This document shows positions 52,687-62,069 of a stretch of DNA of 64,000 nucleotides, one piece after another. The notes under the pieces were generated by a model that made no database searches, had not been told where the DNA came from, and saw only the letters and a program-made list of their open reading frames with translations. The position numbers were made by a program, and so were the translations under genes. This stretch comes from Pirellula sp. (GTDB lineage Bacteria > Planctomycetota > Planctomycetia > Pirellulales > PNKZ01): the NCBI GenBank assembly GCA_013822735.1, contig PNKZ01000001.1:1-64000 (forward strand), given 5' to 3'. Every line of letters begins with the position of its first letter. Positions within the stretch are counted from its first letter, which is position 1.

Positions 52687-54783
52687 ATGAAGCGCTTCGT
52701 CATTTCTGGAACTGCCGTCGCCGTACTGGCGTGCATTATCGCAAGTAGCGTACACGCTGAGTTTCGCACTTGGTCTGCGGCATCCGGCAGCTTTACTACC
52801 GAGGCCGAGTACGTCGGAAAGAAATCTGCCGACGTCATCGTTCTCAAGCGCCGCGACGGCGCGATCATCGATGTTCCGCTCAGCAAACTCTCTGCCGCCG
52901 ATCAAGCATACGTCACCGGCTTGGGGAACGGAACGCCTAGCGCGCCCGCACAGAATCCGACGACGAGCGCTCCGTCTAGCGCCGCACCGACGACCGTAGC
53001 GACGGTAACCCCCGCCGGACTCTCGGCCGTTCCCACATTAGGTGCCGGCGAAAAGCCGATGGACGCGGCGGAAGCCGATCGTGCGCTGCGCAACGTGGAT
53101 CGTGAAGCGCAAAAGTGCAAGACCGCCGAAGAAGCGATCGTGCTCTACACCGTGTTTCTTTCGGATCCGAAACTTCCCGCGGCAACGCGCACCGAAGCGA
53201 CCCAGAAGGCCGCCGACTGGAAGCGCATGGCCGAGCAAGGGCTCGTTCGTTTAGGCACCAAGTGGGTCACGCTCGAAGAGTTTCGCCAAGCGCGCGTGCG
53301 CTCCGTGTTCTTGATCAATCAAGGCTTGGAAATGGTGCGGCTAAATCAAGACAAGCTCGGCTTCGATAAGCTGTTGGAGGCCAGCAAGGTCGCCCCAGAC
53401 GACATTCAAGCGGACTTCATCATCGCCACGGTGTTTGCCATCGGCGTGCAGAAATTCGAGAAAGCCGAAGAGCACTACAAGGTCTGCTTGCGGCGTGATC
53501 CCACGAATCCCGCCGTGTTGAATAACCTGGCGCTGACGCTGATTCGCCAGAACAAGCCGGTCGAGGCGCTCGGCTACTGGCGCACCGCGGCGTCGCTCTG
53601 TCACGACCCGCGCATCGTGCAAAACATCGGCCGGCTCTTCGAAGCCGCCGGGAGCAGGAAGTTGTTCGTAACGCCTGCGGTGCTGGATCAACTCTCCGAC
53701 ATCTATGCGACGCTGGTGTTGGACAACAACGTCTCGGCAGCGACCAAGCAAATGGGCTGGCAATATATGGTCTTGCCGCAGCAGCCTCCCGTGGATGAAA
53801 CCACGGCCGCGTTGCCCGCCGACACGACGGTCGATAAGTCGATTGCCGTGATGGGCTCAGGGTTCTGCCCCGTCTCGGAATATATCCTCACCACGCGCGA
53901 CGCCACGAAAGGTTCGGCAGGTTTTGTAATCGCCGATCCGAATCAGCCCGGCAAGCGGCTTGACGCCAAGTTGATTGCCTCGTCCGAGCGATACAATCTT
54001 TCGATCTTGCACTGCCCGGGCCTCACCTGCACCCCGCTGCCGATGGACGATTGGTATTCGCGCATCGGAACCGATGTTCTGGTGGCGTCGTATCCGCTGA
54101 TCGACACTAAGGCCGCTTCGCTCAAAATGGCCAAGGGGAAACTCATTTCGCCGTCGTCGTTTTATTTCGGCGGACATGTCGTGTACGAAGTTCCGAAGGC
54201 TCCCAGCGTTCCGGGCGGGCCGGTCGTCGACACCATGGGCAACGTCGTGGCAATGCACTTGAAGTCGTTTGAAGCGCTCAACAATCGTTATAACGCCGGC
54301 ATTAACACTTGGGCGGCGCGCGACTTTATCCGCGAATCCATTCCGAACGCGCGGTTCTCGCCGGTCGGCAAGGCCGACTTGCCTTGGTCGGACGTCGAGA
54401 AGCAAGCCGCGCAGGCCACGGTCGTCATCATGTCCGAACAACCTGCTTCCGACGTCGGTCTGAATAAGCGCGTCGGAGAAGGGTTTCTCATCGACGTTTC
54501 CTGCTCGAAGTGCAGCGGCATGAAAACGGTCCGTTGTCCGGTGCGCGATTGTGCGAACGGCAAGGTCGGAGCGATGCAACGGCAGATCACCGGCGTGAAT
54601 CCGACGACCGGCCAGCAGATCTATCAGGACCATCGCATTTCGGTTCCTTGCCGCAACTGCGACGGGCGCGGTCGCGTGACTTGTCCCGAATGCCACGGCT
54701 CCGGAGTCGACGGCTCGGTGAGCAGTCGCCCTCGCGGCATTAACACGGCCAACCCGATCAACGGCCTGCTCAATCCGAATTGA
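52687..54783 (+). CDS. SHD1-TPR-inactive-trypsin-zinc-finger protein
   Basis: A 698-residue exported protein of mosaic design. After the signal peptide comes an SLA1-homology-1-like domain (FRTWSAASGSFTTEAEYVGKKS, VPLSKLSAADQAYV), then a Ser/Thr/Pro linker and TPR-like helices (about 180-330: EKAEEHYKVCLRRDPTNPA). A trypsin-fold segment follows (MGSGFCPVSEYILTTRDA, YNLSILHC, VPGGPVVDTMGNVVAMH). The catalytic positions are lost: no His after the TT, Asn in place of Asp, and Pro in place of the Ser of GNSGGP. A DnaJ-like double CxxC zinc region ends it (CSKCSGMKTVRCPV, CRNCDGRGRVTCPECHGSG). Start moved to 52687 for the signal peptide. Function unknown. Confidence 0.8.
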   Translation: MKRFVISGTAVAVLACIIASSVHAEFRTWSAASGSFTTEAEYVGKKSADVIVLKRRDGAIIDVPLSKLSAADQAYVTGLGNGTPSAPAQNPTTSAPSSAAPTTVATVTPAGLSAVPTLGAGEKPMDAAEADRALRNVDREAQKCKTAEEAIVLYTVFLSDPKLPAATRTEATQKAADWKRMAEQGLVRLGTKWVTLEEFRQARVRSVFLINQGLEMVRLNQDKLGFDKLLEASKVAPDDIQADFIIATVFAIGVQKFEKAEEHYKVCLRRDPTNPAVLNNLALTLIRQNKPVEALGYWRTAASLCHDPRIVQNIGRLFEAAGSRKLFVTPAVLDQLSDIYATLVLDNNVSAATKQMGWQYMVLPQQPPVDETTAALPADTTVDKSIAVMGSGFCPVSEYILTTRDATKGSAGFVIADPNQPGKRLDAKLIASSERYNLSILHCPGLTCTPLPMDDWYSRIGTDVLVASYPLIDTKAASLKMAKGKLISPSSFYFGGHVVYEVPKAPSVPGGPVVDTMGNVVAMHLKSFEALNNRYNAGINTWAARDFIRESIPNARFSPVGKADLPWSDVEKQAAQATVVIMSEQPASDVGLNKRVGEGFLIDVSCSKCSGMKTVRCPVRDCANGKVGAMQRQITGVNPTTGQQIYQDHRISVPCRNCDGRGRVTCPECHGSGVDGSVSSRPRGINTANPINGLLNPN

Positions 54784-55009
54784 CGCGGCGCCAAAGACGC
54801 GGGCCGCGGCGGATTAGCGCTTCGCAAAAAACGGCGTCACCGGCGGCTTGGAGCCGTCGGCGGACGCCGGTGTCGTTCGAGCGTCATCCTCAAAAAAGCC
54901 ACAGGATCCGGCAATTACTCTATCCAACCCGCGGTCGACGGGCCTAAAGTGAAAATCAGGTCGGGTCGATCGCTTTCCCCCGTTCGCATCTCCTTACTGC
55001 CGGCAAGAA

Positions 55010-58000
55010 ATGGCTACGGACGCTCCCGGTCCTTGGGAAGGCCTCACGATCTCCGGAGGTCGCTATGAACGACTGACGACGATCGGCGTCGGCGGCATGG
55101 GATACGTCTATCGCGCCGTCGACCGGAACCTGAAGACCGACGTCGTGATCAAGGCGCCGCGCGCTTCGCTGGTGGAATTCTCGGAGTTGGCGGATCGCTT
55201 CGAGCAAGAGGTCGGCGCGCTGGTCCGGCTTTCCTTTCCGCACATCGTGCCGATCATCGATATCGGCAGACACGCCGGCGTCTCGTTCGCCGTCATGCGG
55301 TACTTGCCGGGAGGCAATCTTCGCACGCGCGCCATGACCGGCGAAGGAGGCCGGCAAGCTCCCATGCCGTGGCAGAGTCTGCGCTATTGGCTGCCGAGCA
55401 TCGCCAAGGCCCTCGACTTCGTCCATCGCTCGCAGTTCGTTCATCGCGACGTGAAGCCGCGCAACATTCTTTTCGATGAGCACGGCCAAGCCTACCTGAG
55501 CGACTTCGGCATCATTAAGGGCATCGGCCTGATGGCGACCGGCGAAAGCCGCTATCGCACGGCCGACGGCATCAATGTCGGCACGGTCGACTATATGGCG
55601 CCGGAGATTCTGAAGAACCAGCCGTTCGACGGCCGGGCGGACCAATACTCCTTGGCGCTGACGGTCTACGAGTTTGTCGCCGGTCGCTTGCCGTTTTCGG
55701 ACGATTCCGTCGCCGTGGTGATTAACGGACATCTCAACACCGTCCCGCAGCCGCTCTCGGTACTGGTTCCGGACGTTCCGGCTTCCATTTCCGCGGCCGT
55801 GTCGAAGGCGCTGCTGAAAGATCCTGCCGAGCGCTTTCGCGATTGCGGCGATTTCGCACGGGCGGTGCTCGGTACTACGGCGTCGTCCGCCGATTTGCAG
55901 ACCGGCATCCGGCAAGCATCGCCGTCGCACGGCGCGTCGGCCCACCATGCAGACGCGGGGGAAACTCGCATCGCGCGCAGCGCGGCACCGTCGTCGACGC
56001 GGAGGTTTCTCTCCTCGCGCAGCGGTGCCGTCGTGCTTGCCGGCGTGTTCGCGGCCGTCGCGGCCCTGGTATTGGCGGTCGCTCTCGATCGACAATCGGA
56101 CACTACTACGCCCTCGGAGATCGCCGAACATAGTCCCTTGGCGCGTCAACTGACGGAGTGGAAGCGGAAAGCCGGCGAAGTCGAACGGAGCCGGACCGTG
56201 GAAAGTGAAGCGATCTTGAGCGCTTTGCAGTACGACAACGCCGCCCAATTGCAGCAATTGTTGAAAGCCAAGGCGGCGAGCGATCTGCGCGATTATTCCG
56301 GCAGGCTCGATGAATTAGAGGGTGAGCTCACGGCGATGGCGCAGCTTCATAGCGACCGTGCGAAGCGCCTCGCAGAATCCCGTTCCGGTACCGCCCCCGC
56401 TCCTTCCGGCGCCGGGCAGGCGTCGTCGGAGGCGACGGCGCAAGATCGCGAGTTGCAGGATCAAGCTTCCGAGCTCACGACCATGGCGCATCGCCTCCGG
56501 TCGCTGAAGGAAAAATCGCAATCGTTAGACGCGTTCGACGCGGCCGCCCTGCAAGAACTGACGCTGCTGAATGAAATGGAGGCGCTGCTTGCCGCGCCCG
56601 AGCATCGTGAAGTCGGCGCTTCGTGTCTGCAGCGGGCGACGGACTTGGCGCTGGGCCCGAATCCGAGCCTCGCCTGGACGGCCGTCAACGTGCTCGCGCG
56701 CAGCGGCGATTCGGCGGCGGTAAAGACCGTGGTCTCTCGGTTTAATTCGTATCCGCCGGCGAAGCAATGGGCGCTGCTCCAATCGCTGTTTGTTTCCGGG
56801 GGCGCCGAACCGACGGCTGCCGCGCTGCGGCTCACGGCCAAGTATCCGAAAGCGATGGAAAGCGGTTCGCGGGAAGAGTTGGTCCGCCTCGCCGAGCGCG
56901 ATGCGAAGAGATACCGCGGCGTCATCGATTGGTTGTTGCAGAGTTGCACGTCGCCGGACGAACGGCTGCGCATCTTCGTCGCACAAACGCAGGCGCTTTC
57001 CGACGAGTGGCTGAAGGAACTCGAGGTTGCGTGTACGACCGGCTTGCTCTCGGACCACGTTGATGAAGTCTTCGATGAGATCGTGCTACGCAAACACGTT
57101 GCCGCTTATCCGTTGGCCGAGCGTTTGGCGCGCCGGTCGCCCGCTCCGACGTACAAACATTTCACCGGCGCGGAACTGCCCGAAATCATGGCCGACGGTC
57201 CGAGCCTCGGCGCCGTTGTCGCCGGGCAGTGGATACTGCAGGGAAGCGACGCTCTACGCGCCGCCGCACTTGCCGAGTACTGCCGTCCGGGCTCATCGCT
57301 CGACGTTTCACCGTTGGCCGCCGCATTTGCGAAGCGGCCGGTGCGCGATCCGGAAAGCCTAATCAACTTGTTCATCAAGCAAGAGTCGACGACCGGCGTT
57401 CGACTGGCGGCGGCGGCATTGAACGAGATTCCCGATTTTCAGCACGCCAAGATTCTTTTTACCACCGCTTCCGTGCCCGTGCTGCATTCGCTCGAGGCCC
57501 GACAGCGGTTGCTCGAAATCGCCTGGGACGACGCGGACAAGGGGCGCTCCTGGGCGCTCGTGCAGATGCTCGGCGCGGGATTCCTGTCGAAGTTCGACGA
57601 CGCCGAGGCCGTTCGTAAAGAGCAGTTGAGTACGATGCGCGAGATCATCCCGATTCTCTCCGGCAAACTCGTGATCTTGCCGAACTCGCCGGTGAGCGGG
57701 CCCAAAGACCGCGGGCTGTCGGTGGCGTTTGTCGACTTGTTCAAGCTTCCCAACGACCTCGATCCCAAAAAGCTCGCTCCCGACGGTCCGTCGCAAATTC
57801 GGCTATCGGAACTTCGCGCCGATTTGGCCCAGCTGCTGCCCACCGTCAGTTCGCGTTTCGCCGAAGTCATCAAGTCCGTTGATCGCTATCTGGTAGAACT
57901 GGAAGCGCTCAATCGAAGCAGTTATGAACTTGCGACGATCTACGATTTTACGGTTCAACAACAGTTGCCGGGCGTGCGGCGTGCGATGCAAGTGAATCCG

Positions 58001-58126
58001 ACGCCGACGTGGGACTTTCGTTTCGCCAGTTCGCACATCACGCGATTTGAACGTGAACGCACCACCTTTCAAGCGCTGACGGAATCGTTACCGAAGTCCC
58101 GTTCTTCCGTTCCGCTCCCCCAGTGA
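55010..58126 (+). CDS. Transmembrane Ser/Thr protein kinase
   Basis: A 1038-residue Hanks-type kinase. IGVGGMGYVYRA is the glycine loop, VVIKAP the Lys (K48), HRDVKPRN the catalytic loop (D147), DFG the metal site, and GTVDYMAPEIL the P+1/APE region. After the domain (about residue 300) one membrane helix (AVVLAGVFAAVAALVLAVAL, about 337-356) leads to a 680-residue extracytoplasmic or sensor region of helical repeats without a family I recognise. The stop overlaps the start of the WD40 gene (GTGA), so the two are coupled. The activation segment is intact, so it should be active. Confidence 0.92.
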   Translation: MATDAPGPWEGLTISGGRYERLTTIGVGGMGYVYRAVDRNLKTDVVIKAPRASLVEFSELADRFEQEVGALVRLSFPHIVPIIDIGRHAGVSFAVMRYLPGGNLRTRAMTGEGGRQAPMPWQSLRYWLPSIAKALDFVHRSQFVHRDVKPRNILFDEHGQAYLSDFGIIKGIGLMATGESRYRTADGINVGTVDYMAPEILKNQPFDGRADQYSLALTVYEFVAGRLPFSDDSVAVVINGHLNTVPQPLSVLVPDVPASISAAVSKALLKDPAERFRDCGDFARAVLGTTASSADLQTGIRQASPSHGASAHHADAGETRIARSAAPSSTRRFLSSRSGAVVLAGVFAAVAALVLAVALDRQSDTTTPSEIAEHSPLARQLTEWKRKAGEVERSRTVESEAILSALQYDNAAQLQQLLKAKAASDLRDYSGRLDELEGELTAMAQLHSDRAKRLAESRSGTAPAPSGAGQASSEATAQDRELQDQASELTTMAHRLRSLKEKSQSLDAFDAAALQELTLLNEMEALLAAPEHREVGASCLQRATDLALGPNPSLAWTAVNVLARSGDSAAVKTVVSRFNSYPPAKQWALLQSLFVSGGAEPTAAALRLTAKYPKAMESGSREELVRLAERDAKRYRGVIDWLLQSCTSPDERLRIFVAQTQALSDEWLKELEVACTTGLLSDHVDEVFDEIVLRKHVAAYPLAERLARRSPAPTYKHFTGAELPEIMADGPSLGAVVAGQWILQGSDALRAAALAEYCRPGSSLDVSPLAAAFAKRPVRDPESLINLFIKQESTTGVRLAAAALNEIPDFQHAKILFTTASVPVLHSLEARQRLLEIAWDDADKGRSWALVQMLGAGFLSKFDDAEAVRKEQLSTMREIIPILSGKLVILPNSPVSGPKDRGLSVAFVDLFKLPNDLDPKKLAPDGPSQIRLSELRADLAQLLPTVSSRFAEVIKSVDRYLVELEALNRSSYELATIYDFTVQQQLPGVRRAMQVNPTPTWDFRFASSHITRFERERTTFQALTESLPKSRSSVPLPQ

Positions 58127-60642
58127 GTCCGTCGGGAATGACCGATCGCGAAAAAACGACGCTGAACGCGCTTCCCCGCGGTCTGGTGCAACAGACCGAG
58201 GCGGATCGTCCGTCGGGTCGCCGTCGACCGTTATTGCGGCGGTTCGCGGCGGCGCTGTGCCTTTCCGTGTTGGGAGCTTCACTTGCCGGTGGAGCATATT
58301 ACTTATTGTCGCGCGTCGAACAAGAAGAGACTCCGGAAAACGTCGAATCGGAATTGGCTTCGTTCAACGGCCATGCGGCCCCGGTACTGTGCACGGCGTT
58401 GGCCGCCGACGGCGAAACCGTAGTGAGCGGCGACAAGGCCGGCCAAGTCTTGGTTTGGAACGGAGCGACGCGGAAACTTCAGGCTCAATTCAACCGCCAT
58501 ATGAGTTCCGTCGGCTGTGTCGATATTTCGGCCGACGGGGAGATGGTCGCCGGCGGCGACGATCAAGGGATGGTTCGAATCTGGAACGCTAAGACCGGTA
58601 AGCAGACGTCGGAATTCTTCGCTCACGGCGGCGGCGTCTTAAACCTCGCGCTGTACCCGACAAAGCAGTATCTGGCAACGTGCGGTCGCGACGGGCGCTT
58701 GGCGCTGTGGGACTTAAGCGAACCGACGCTCATGCGAGAATACCGCTTCGAGCGAGCACAAATCAACGATCTGGCGCTCACGCCGGACGGTTTGCGAATC
58801 GTTGCCGGCGACTCCGCGGGATTTATTCGCGTGCTCAATCTTACGGCGTTTGAACAGGTGAAGGCGTTTCAGGCGCATGCCGGCGGCGTGATGCGCTTGG
58901 TCGTCGCGCCCCAAGGAGGGCAGATACTCTCCGGCGGCAAAGACGGCATCCTACGGCGCTGGGACTTGGAAACCGGACGCGTACTCGGTGAATGGAAGCC
59001 GCCGGCGTCGGAACTTATCGGCGATGTCGCCTATTCGCCCGGAGGAACCCGCGCATTGGCGGTCGTCGAAGGGGGCAAGATTCGCCTGTTCTCGACCGAA
59101 GACGATCGCCTGATCGAAACGCTCGGCGGTGAAGAATCGCCGTCGTCCTGCGGCGCGTTCTTCGCCGGCGGCACGCTCTTGGTCGCCGGCTCGCCCGACA
59201 ACCACGTTCATTTCTTCCGGATTCCGCCCCCCACAACTTTGGAAATCGAATGCGTTCGCGACGTCGTCGAAAGCAATCAGTTGTTGGCGCGCAAGTACGA
59301 AAGCTTCGGTCACCACATGAAGTTGGGAAGAAGTATTCTCGATCGCAATCGCGAGCGGGAAGCGTTGAAGGAATTTCAATTGGCGGAATCAGGCGTTCCC
59401 AAGGATTCGCTGGAATATCAGGCGGCGCACGATATCGTCGTGGACCTTTCCAAAAACATTGAAGCTCTGGAGAGGTACGGCTCGCTTTGCCGCGCCGGAA
59501 AGCAAGCGCTCGATCAGGAAGATTTGCCGGCCGCGATGGTGCGATTCGGCGAAGCCCAAAAACTGATTCGCGAAATAGGACTGGAGTCGAAATACCCGGA
59601 AGCGCGCGACGGCTTAGAGGCGGCGAAGCGCGCGACGGCTTTGAAGACCGCTCTCGACGGCCTTCAAGTGGTCGACCGGGGCATCGACTTCGTTAACTAT
59701 TCCACGAAGAGCCCTTTCGACCACGGCCGACGTTTTGCCTTTTTGCTCACGAAGGAAGTGCCGCCGATGGCGTTGGCGGATACGCAGCTGGAATGGTTCG
59801 TCAAGATCACGACGCCCGGTCCGTTTCCGGATGAAGAAGTTTCGCTGCGCGTCGAACTGTATGAGGCGGGCACGGCGAAGCCGATTGCGGCGAAAGACCA
59901 TCCCTTCGTCGTCGGTGAAGTCGAGCAGTCGTTTCAGTCGCGCGCTTCGGCCCCCTCCGGCGGCTGGAAGCCGGGAACCTACGAGCTTCGCACGGTGCTG
60001 CTCAGTCCGCGCGGCAAGCTCAACCCCAACAGTCGCGAATTCAAAATCGGCCGGCTCGACTGGGAGGAACGACAAGTCGATCTCACGCCCGAAGGAGTGC
60101 AGCGTGCACACTTCGTCGTCGACGCCGGGCTGAAGATCGCCAAGGGCGAGGCCCTATACATTTCCGCGTCCGGTACGACGAAGCCGGCGCCGACGGCATT
60201 TTATCGCGAACTTTTGGGAGACCTTCACGTGGCGGCTCCGGTCCCGGCCGAGCCTGAAGGGCTGCCGTGGCACAAACAGGCGATGCGATTGCAGAAGTAC
60301 CGGACCGTCGACACGAAATCAAATTATGCGGCGCTGCTGATGCGCATCGGCTACGAGAGCATCTGGTTGCCGTACAAGAAGGGCGTGCCCCCGCTGGTGA
60401 TGATCCAAGAAGGGCCGCTCCAACTCTCAATCAATTCCATCATTCCGTTAAGCTTTTCCTACGCGAAGCCGCCGAACGCGTGGTCGGTCGCTGATCGACA
60501 ATATTGGGCGGCCGACGGCGGCAAGTACGACGTCACCATCTTGCACGGCCGCTTTGACTTTCCGATTCCGCTTTCGGAAATCGACAAGACCAAGTTGCTG
60601 CTGCGCTATTTTCGCGATTCCGATCTTTCGAAGTCTCCCTAG
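58123..60642 (+). CDS. WD40-repeat membrane protein coupled to the kinase
   Basis: An 839-residue protein with one N-terminal membrane helix (FAAALCLSVLGASLAGGAYYLL). About seven WD40 repeats follow (SGDKAGQVLVWNGATRKL, GGDDQGMVRIWNAKTGKQ, CGRDGRLALWDLSE, GGKDGILRRWDLETGRV). The C-terminal 450 residues contain a helical segment (about 390-500) and beta-rich regions of unknown family. It starts at a GTG overlapping the kinase stop (an ATG at 58138 is the alternative). WD40 propellers are protein-binding platforms; a scaffold or sensor partner for the kinase is inferred from translational coupling. Confidence 0.87.
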   Translation: MSPSGMTDREKTTLNALPRGLVQQTEADRPSGRRRPLLRRFAAALCLSVLGASLAGGAYYLLSRVEQEETPENVESELASFNGHAAPVLCTALAADGETVVSGDKAGQVLVWNGATRKLQAQFNRHMSSVGCVDISADGEMVAGGDDQGMVRIWNAKTGKQTSEFFAHGGGVLNLALYPTKQYLATCGRDGRLALWDLSEPTLMREYRFERAQINDLALTPDGLRIVAGDSAGFIRVLNLTAFEQVKAFQAHAGGVMRLVVAPQGGQILSGGKDGILRRWDLETGRVLGEWKPPASELIGDVAYSPGGTRALAVVEGGKIRLFSTEDDRLIETLGGEESPSSCGAFFAGGTLLVAGSPDNHVHFFRIPPPTTLEIECVRDVVESNQLLARKYESFGHHMKLGRSILDRNREREALKEFQLAESGVPKDSLEYQAAHDIVVDLSKNIEALERYGSLCRAGKQALDQEDLPAAMVRFGEAQKLIREIGLESKYPEARDGLEAAKRATALKTALDGLQVVDRGIDFVNYSTKSPFDHGRRFAFLLTKEVPPMALADTQLEWFVKITTPGPFPDEEVSLRVELYEAGTAKPIAAKDHPFVVGEVEQSFQSRASAPSGGWKPGTYELRTVLLSPRGKLNPNSREFKIGRLDWEERQVDLTPEGVQRAHFVVDAGLKIAKGEALYISASGTTKPAPTAFYRELLGDLHVAAPVPAEPEGLPWHKQAMRLQKYRTVDTKSNYAALLMRIGYESIWLPYKKGVPPLVMIQEGPLQLSINSIIPLSFSYAKPPNAWSVADRQYWAADGGKYDVTILHGRFDFPIPLSEIDKTKLLLRYFRDSDLSKSP

Positions 60643-60691
60643 GCCGGCGGGCGGCTTGCCGCGCGTCTGACGATTGAGCACATCCTTTTGT

Positions 60692-62044
60692 ATGGGCAAC
60701 GTCATGAAAAACTACCTGTTGATCGGTGCCGGATTTCTCACGCTGATCGTCATCTGCGTCACCGTCATCCATTTCGAAGCCGAGCGTACCCGCACGGTGA
60801 TGAAGGAGACGGCGTCCAATGCTCTCAAAGACGGACTGGCCGGTACGCTCGGCGGCGGCCCGAACGCCAAAGACGTAGGGGATGCCGTCAATAAGGTGCA
60901 GTCCATCCTGAACGACACCGCGAGCGAAGCGGCGAAAGAAACTCCCGGACTTGTGAAGCCCGCAACGGAAGCGGCGCACGAGGTATTGCAGGAGTTGCGC
61001 GGCGCCGTCTCGTCACGAGATGCCGACGAGGAGAAAACGCCGCCGCGCCCCGCTCCGACGGGAACCGCCAAACGGGCGGCCGTCGTGGCGAGTATTCTCG
61101 ACGAGATCGAAATGACGATGGAGGAAATCGTCGACGTCCGCTCGCGCGAACGCTCCGAAGGGAGCGAACCGTCGGACCGAGATTCGAAAGATCGTTCGGC
61201 CAAAGGCTCGGACGACGATCGTGATGATCGCAAGAAAGACGATCGGCGTATCCTCATCGATCCACGCGACCCGGTCGGCAGCGTGCTCGACTTGACGCGT
61301 CGCGCCACGAAGTCGGGCGACGATTATGGCCAATCTATGATGCGGCTGTCGCCGACCGAGGAGACGGCCTGGGGGAAGAAGCTCCATGCCGAAGTGATCG
61401 TCGAATCAAAAGTCGTGCACGATTCGGTCGTGAACAGGCGCATTGCTCGGCTGGCCGAGCCGATCTTGGCGCGCCGTAAGCGACCGGAGATCAATTACAC
61501 GTTCACGGTTTTGCAAACCGATCGCTACGACCTCAACGCGTTCTCGCTTCCCGGCGGCTACATCTACGTGCATAGCGCACTGATTGATTTCGTCGAGAAC
61601 GATCAAGAGCTGCAATTTGTCTTAGCGCACGAAATTGCGCACGTCGATTTGGAGCATTGCAATCGCAAGTTAACGTACGCGGCCCGCGCCTCCGACCTCA
61701 CGGCGCCGGCCATCGGCGGATTTGTCGGCGTGTTGCACAACATCATGTCGCGGCCGTACGCCAAGACGGAAGAGTTTGATGCCGACGCGTACGCCCTGCG
61801 CGCCGTGGTCGCAGCCGGGCAAACGCGCGCTCAGGCGCTGTCGTTTCCCAAGCGGTTGGGAGAATACATGAAACGTAAGGACGTTTCGCACACCCGGTCG
61901 CCGCGCGAGACGAGCGTCTTTTCCGACGTGTTTGCGCGTGCCGAAGATCATTTCAGCACCCACCCGCCGATGGACGAGCGTATTGCGCGGCTCGAAGCGG
62001 TGGAGATCGACGAAGCCTACGGCCCGGCGAAGAAAGAGCGCTAA
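60692..62044 (+). CDS. M48-family metalloprotease
   Basis: A membrane-anchored zinc protease of about 450 residues. One N-terminal helix (NYLLIGAGFLTLIVICVTVI) is followed by a long charged, low-complexity region (about 80-200) with a DDDRDDRKKDDRR stretch. The M48 core comes next: GGYIYVHSALIDFVENDQELQ, the zinc motif HEIAH (313-317), EEFDADAYALRAV (third ligand Glu) and FSTHPPMDERIARLE, typical of the BepA/Oma1/HtpX group. The start is ATG 60692 or 60704. It is 49 bp after the WD40 gene on the same strand, so a stress or quality-control role for the cluster is a reasonable inference. Confidence 0.9.
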   Translation: MGNVMKNYLLIGAGFLTLIVICVTVIHFEAERTRTVMKETASNALKDGLAGTLGGGPNAKDVGDAVNKVQSILNDTASEAAKETPGLVKPATEAAHEVLQELRGAVSSRDADEEKTPPRPAPTGTAKRAAVVASILDEIEMTMEEIVDVRSRERSEGSEPSDRDSKDRSAKGSDDDRDDRKKDDRRILIDPRDPVGSVLDLTRRATKSGDDYGQSMMRLSPTEETAWGKKLHAEVIVESKVVHDSVVNRRIARLAEPILARRKRPEINYTFTVLQTDRYDLNAFSLPGGYIYVHSALIDFVENDQELQFVLAHEIAHVDLEHCNRKLTYAARASDLTAPAIGGFVGVLHNIMSRPYAKTEEFDADAYALRAVVAAGQTRAQALSFPKRLGEYMKRKDVSHTRSPRETSVFSDVFARAEDHFSTHPPMDERIARLEAVEIDEAYGPAKKER

Positions 62045-62069
62045 GCGAAAGCACGCCGAACGCGCGACG

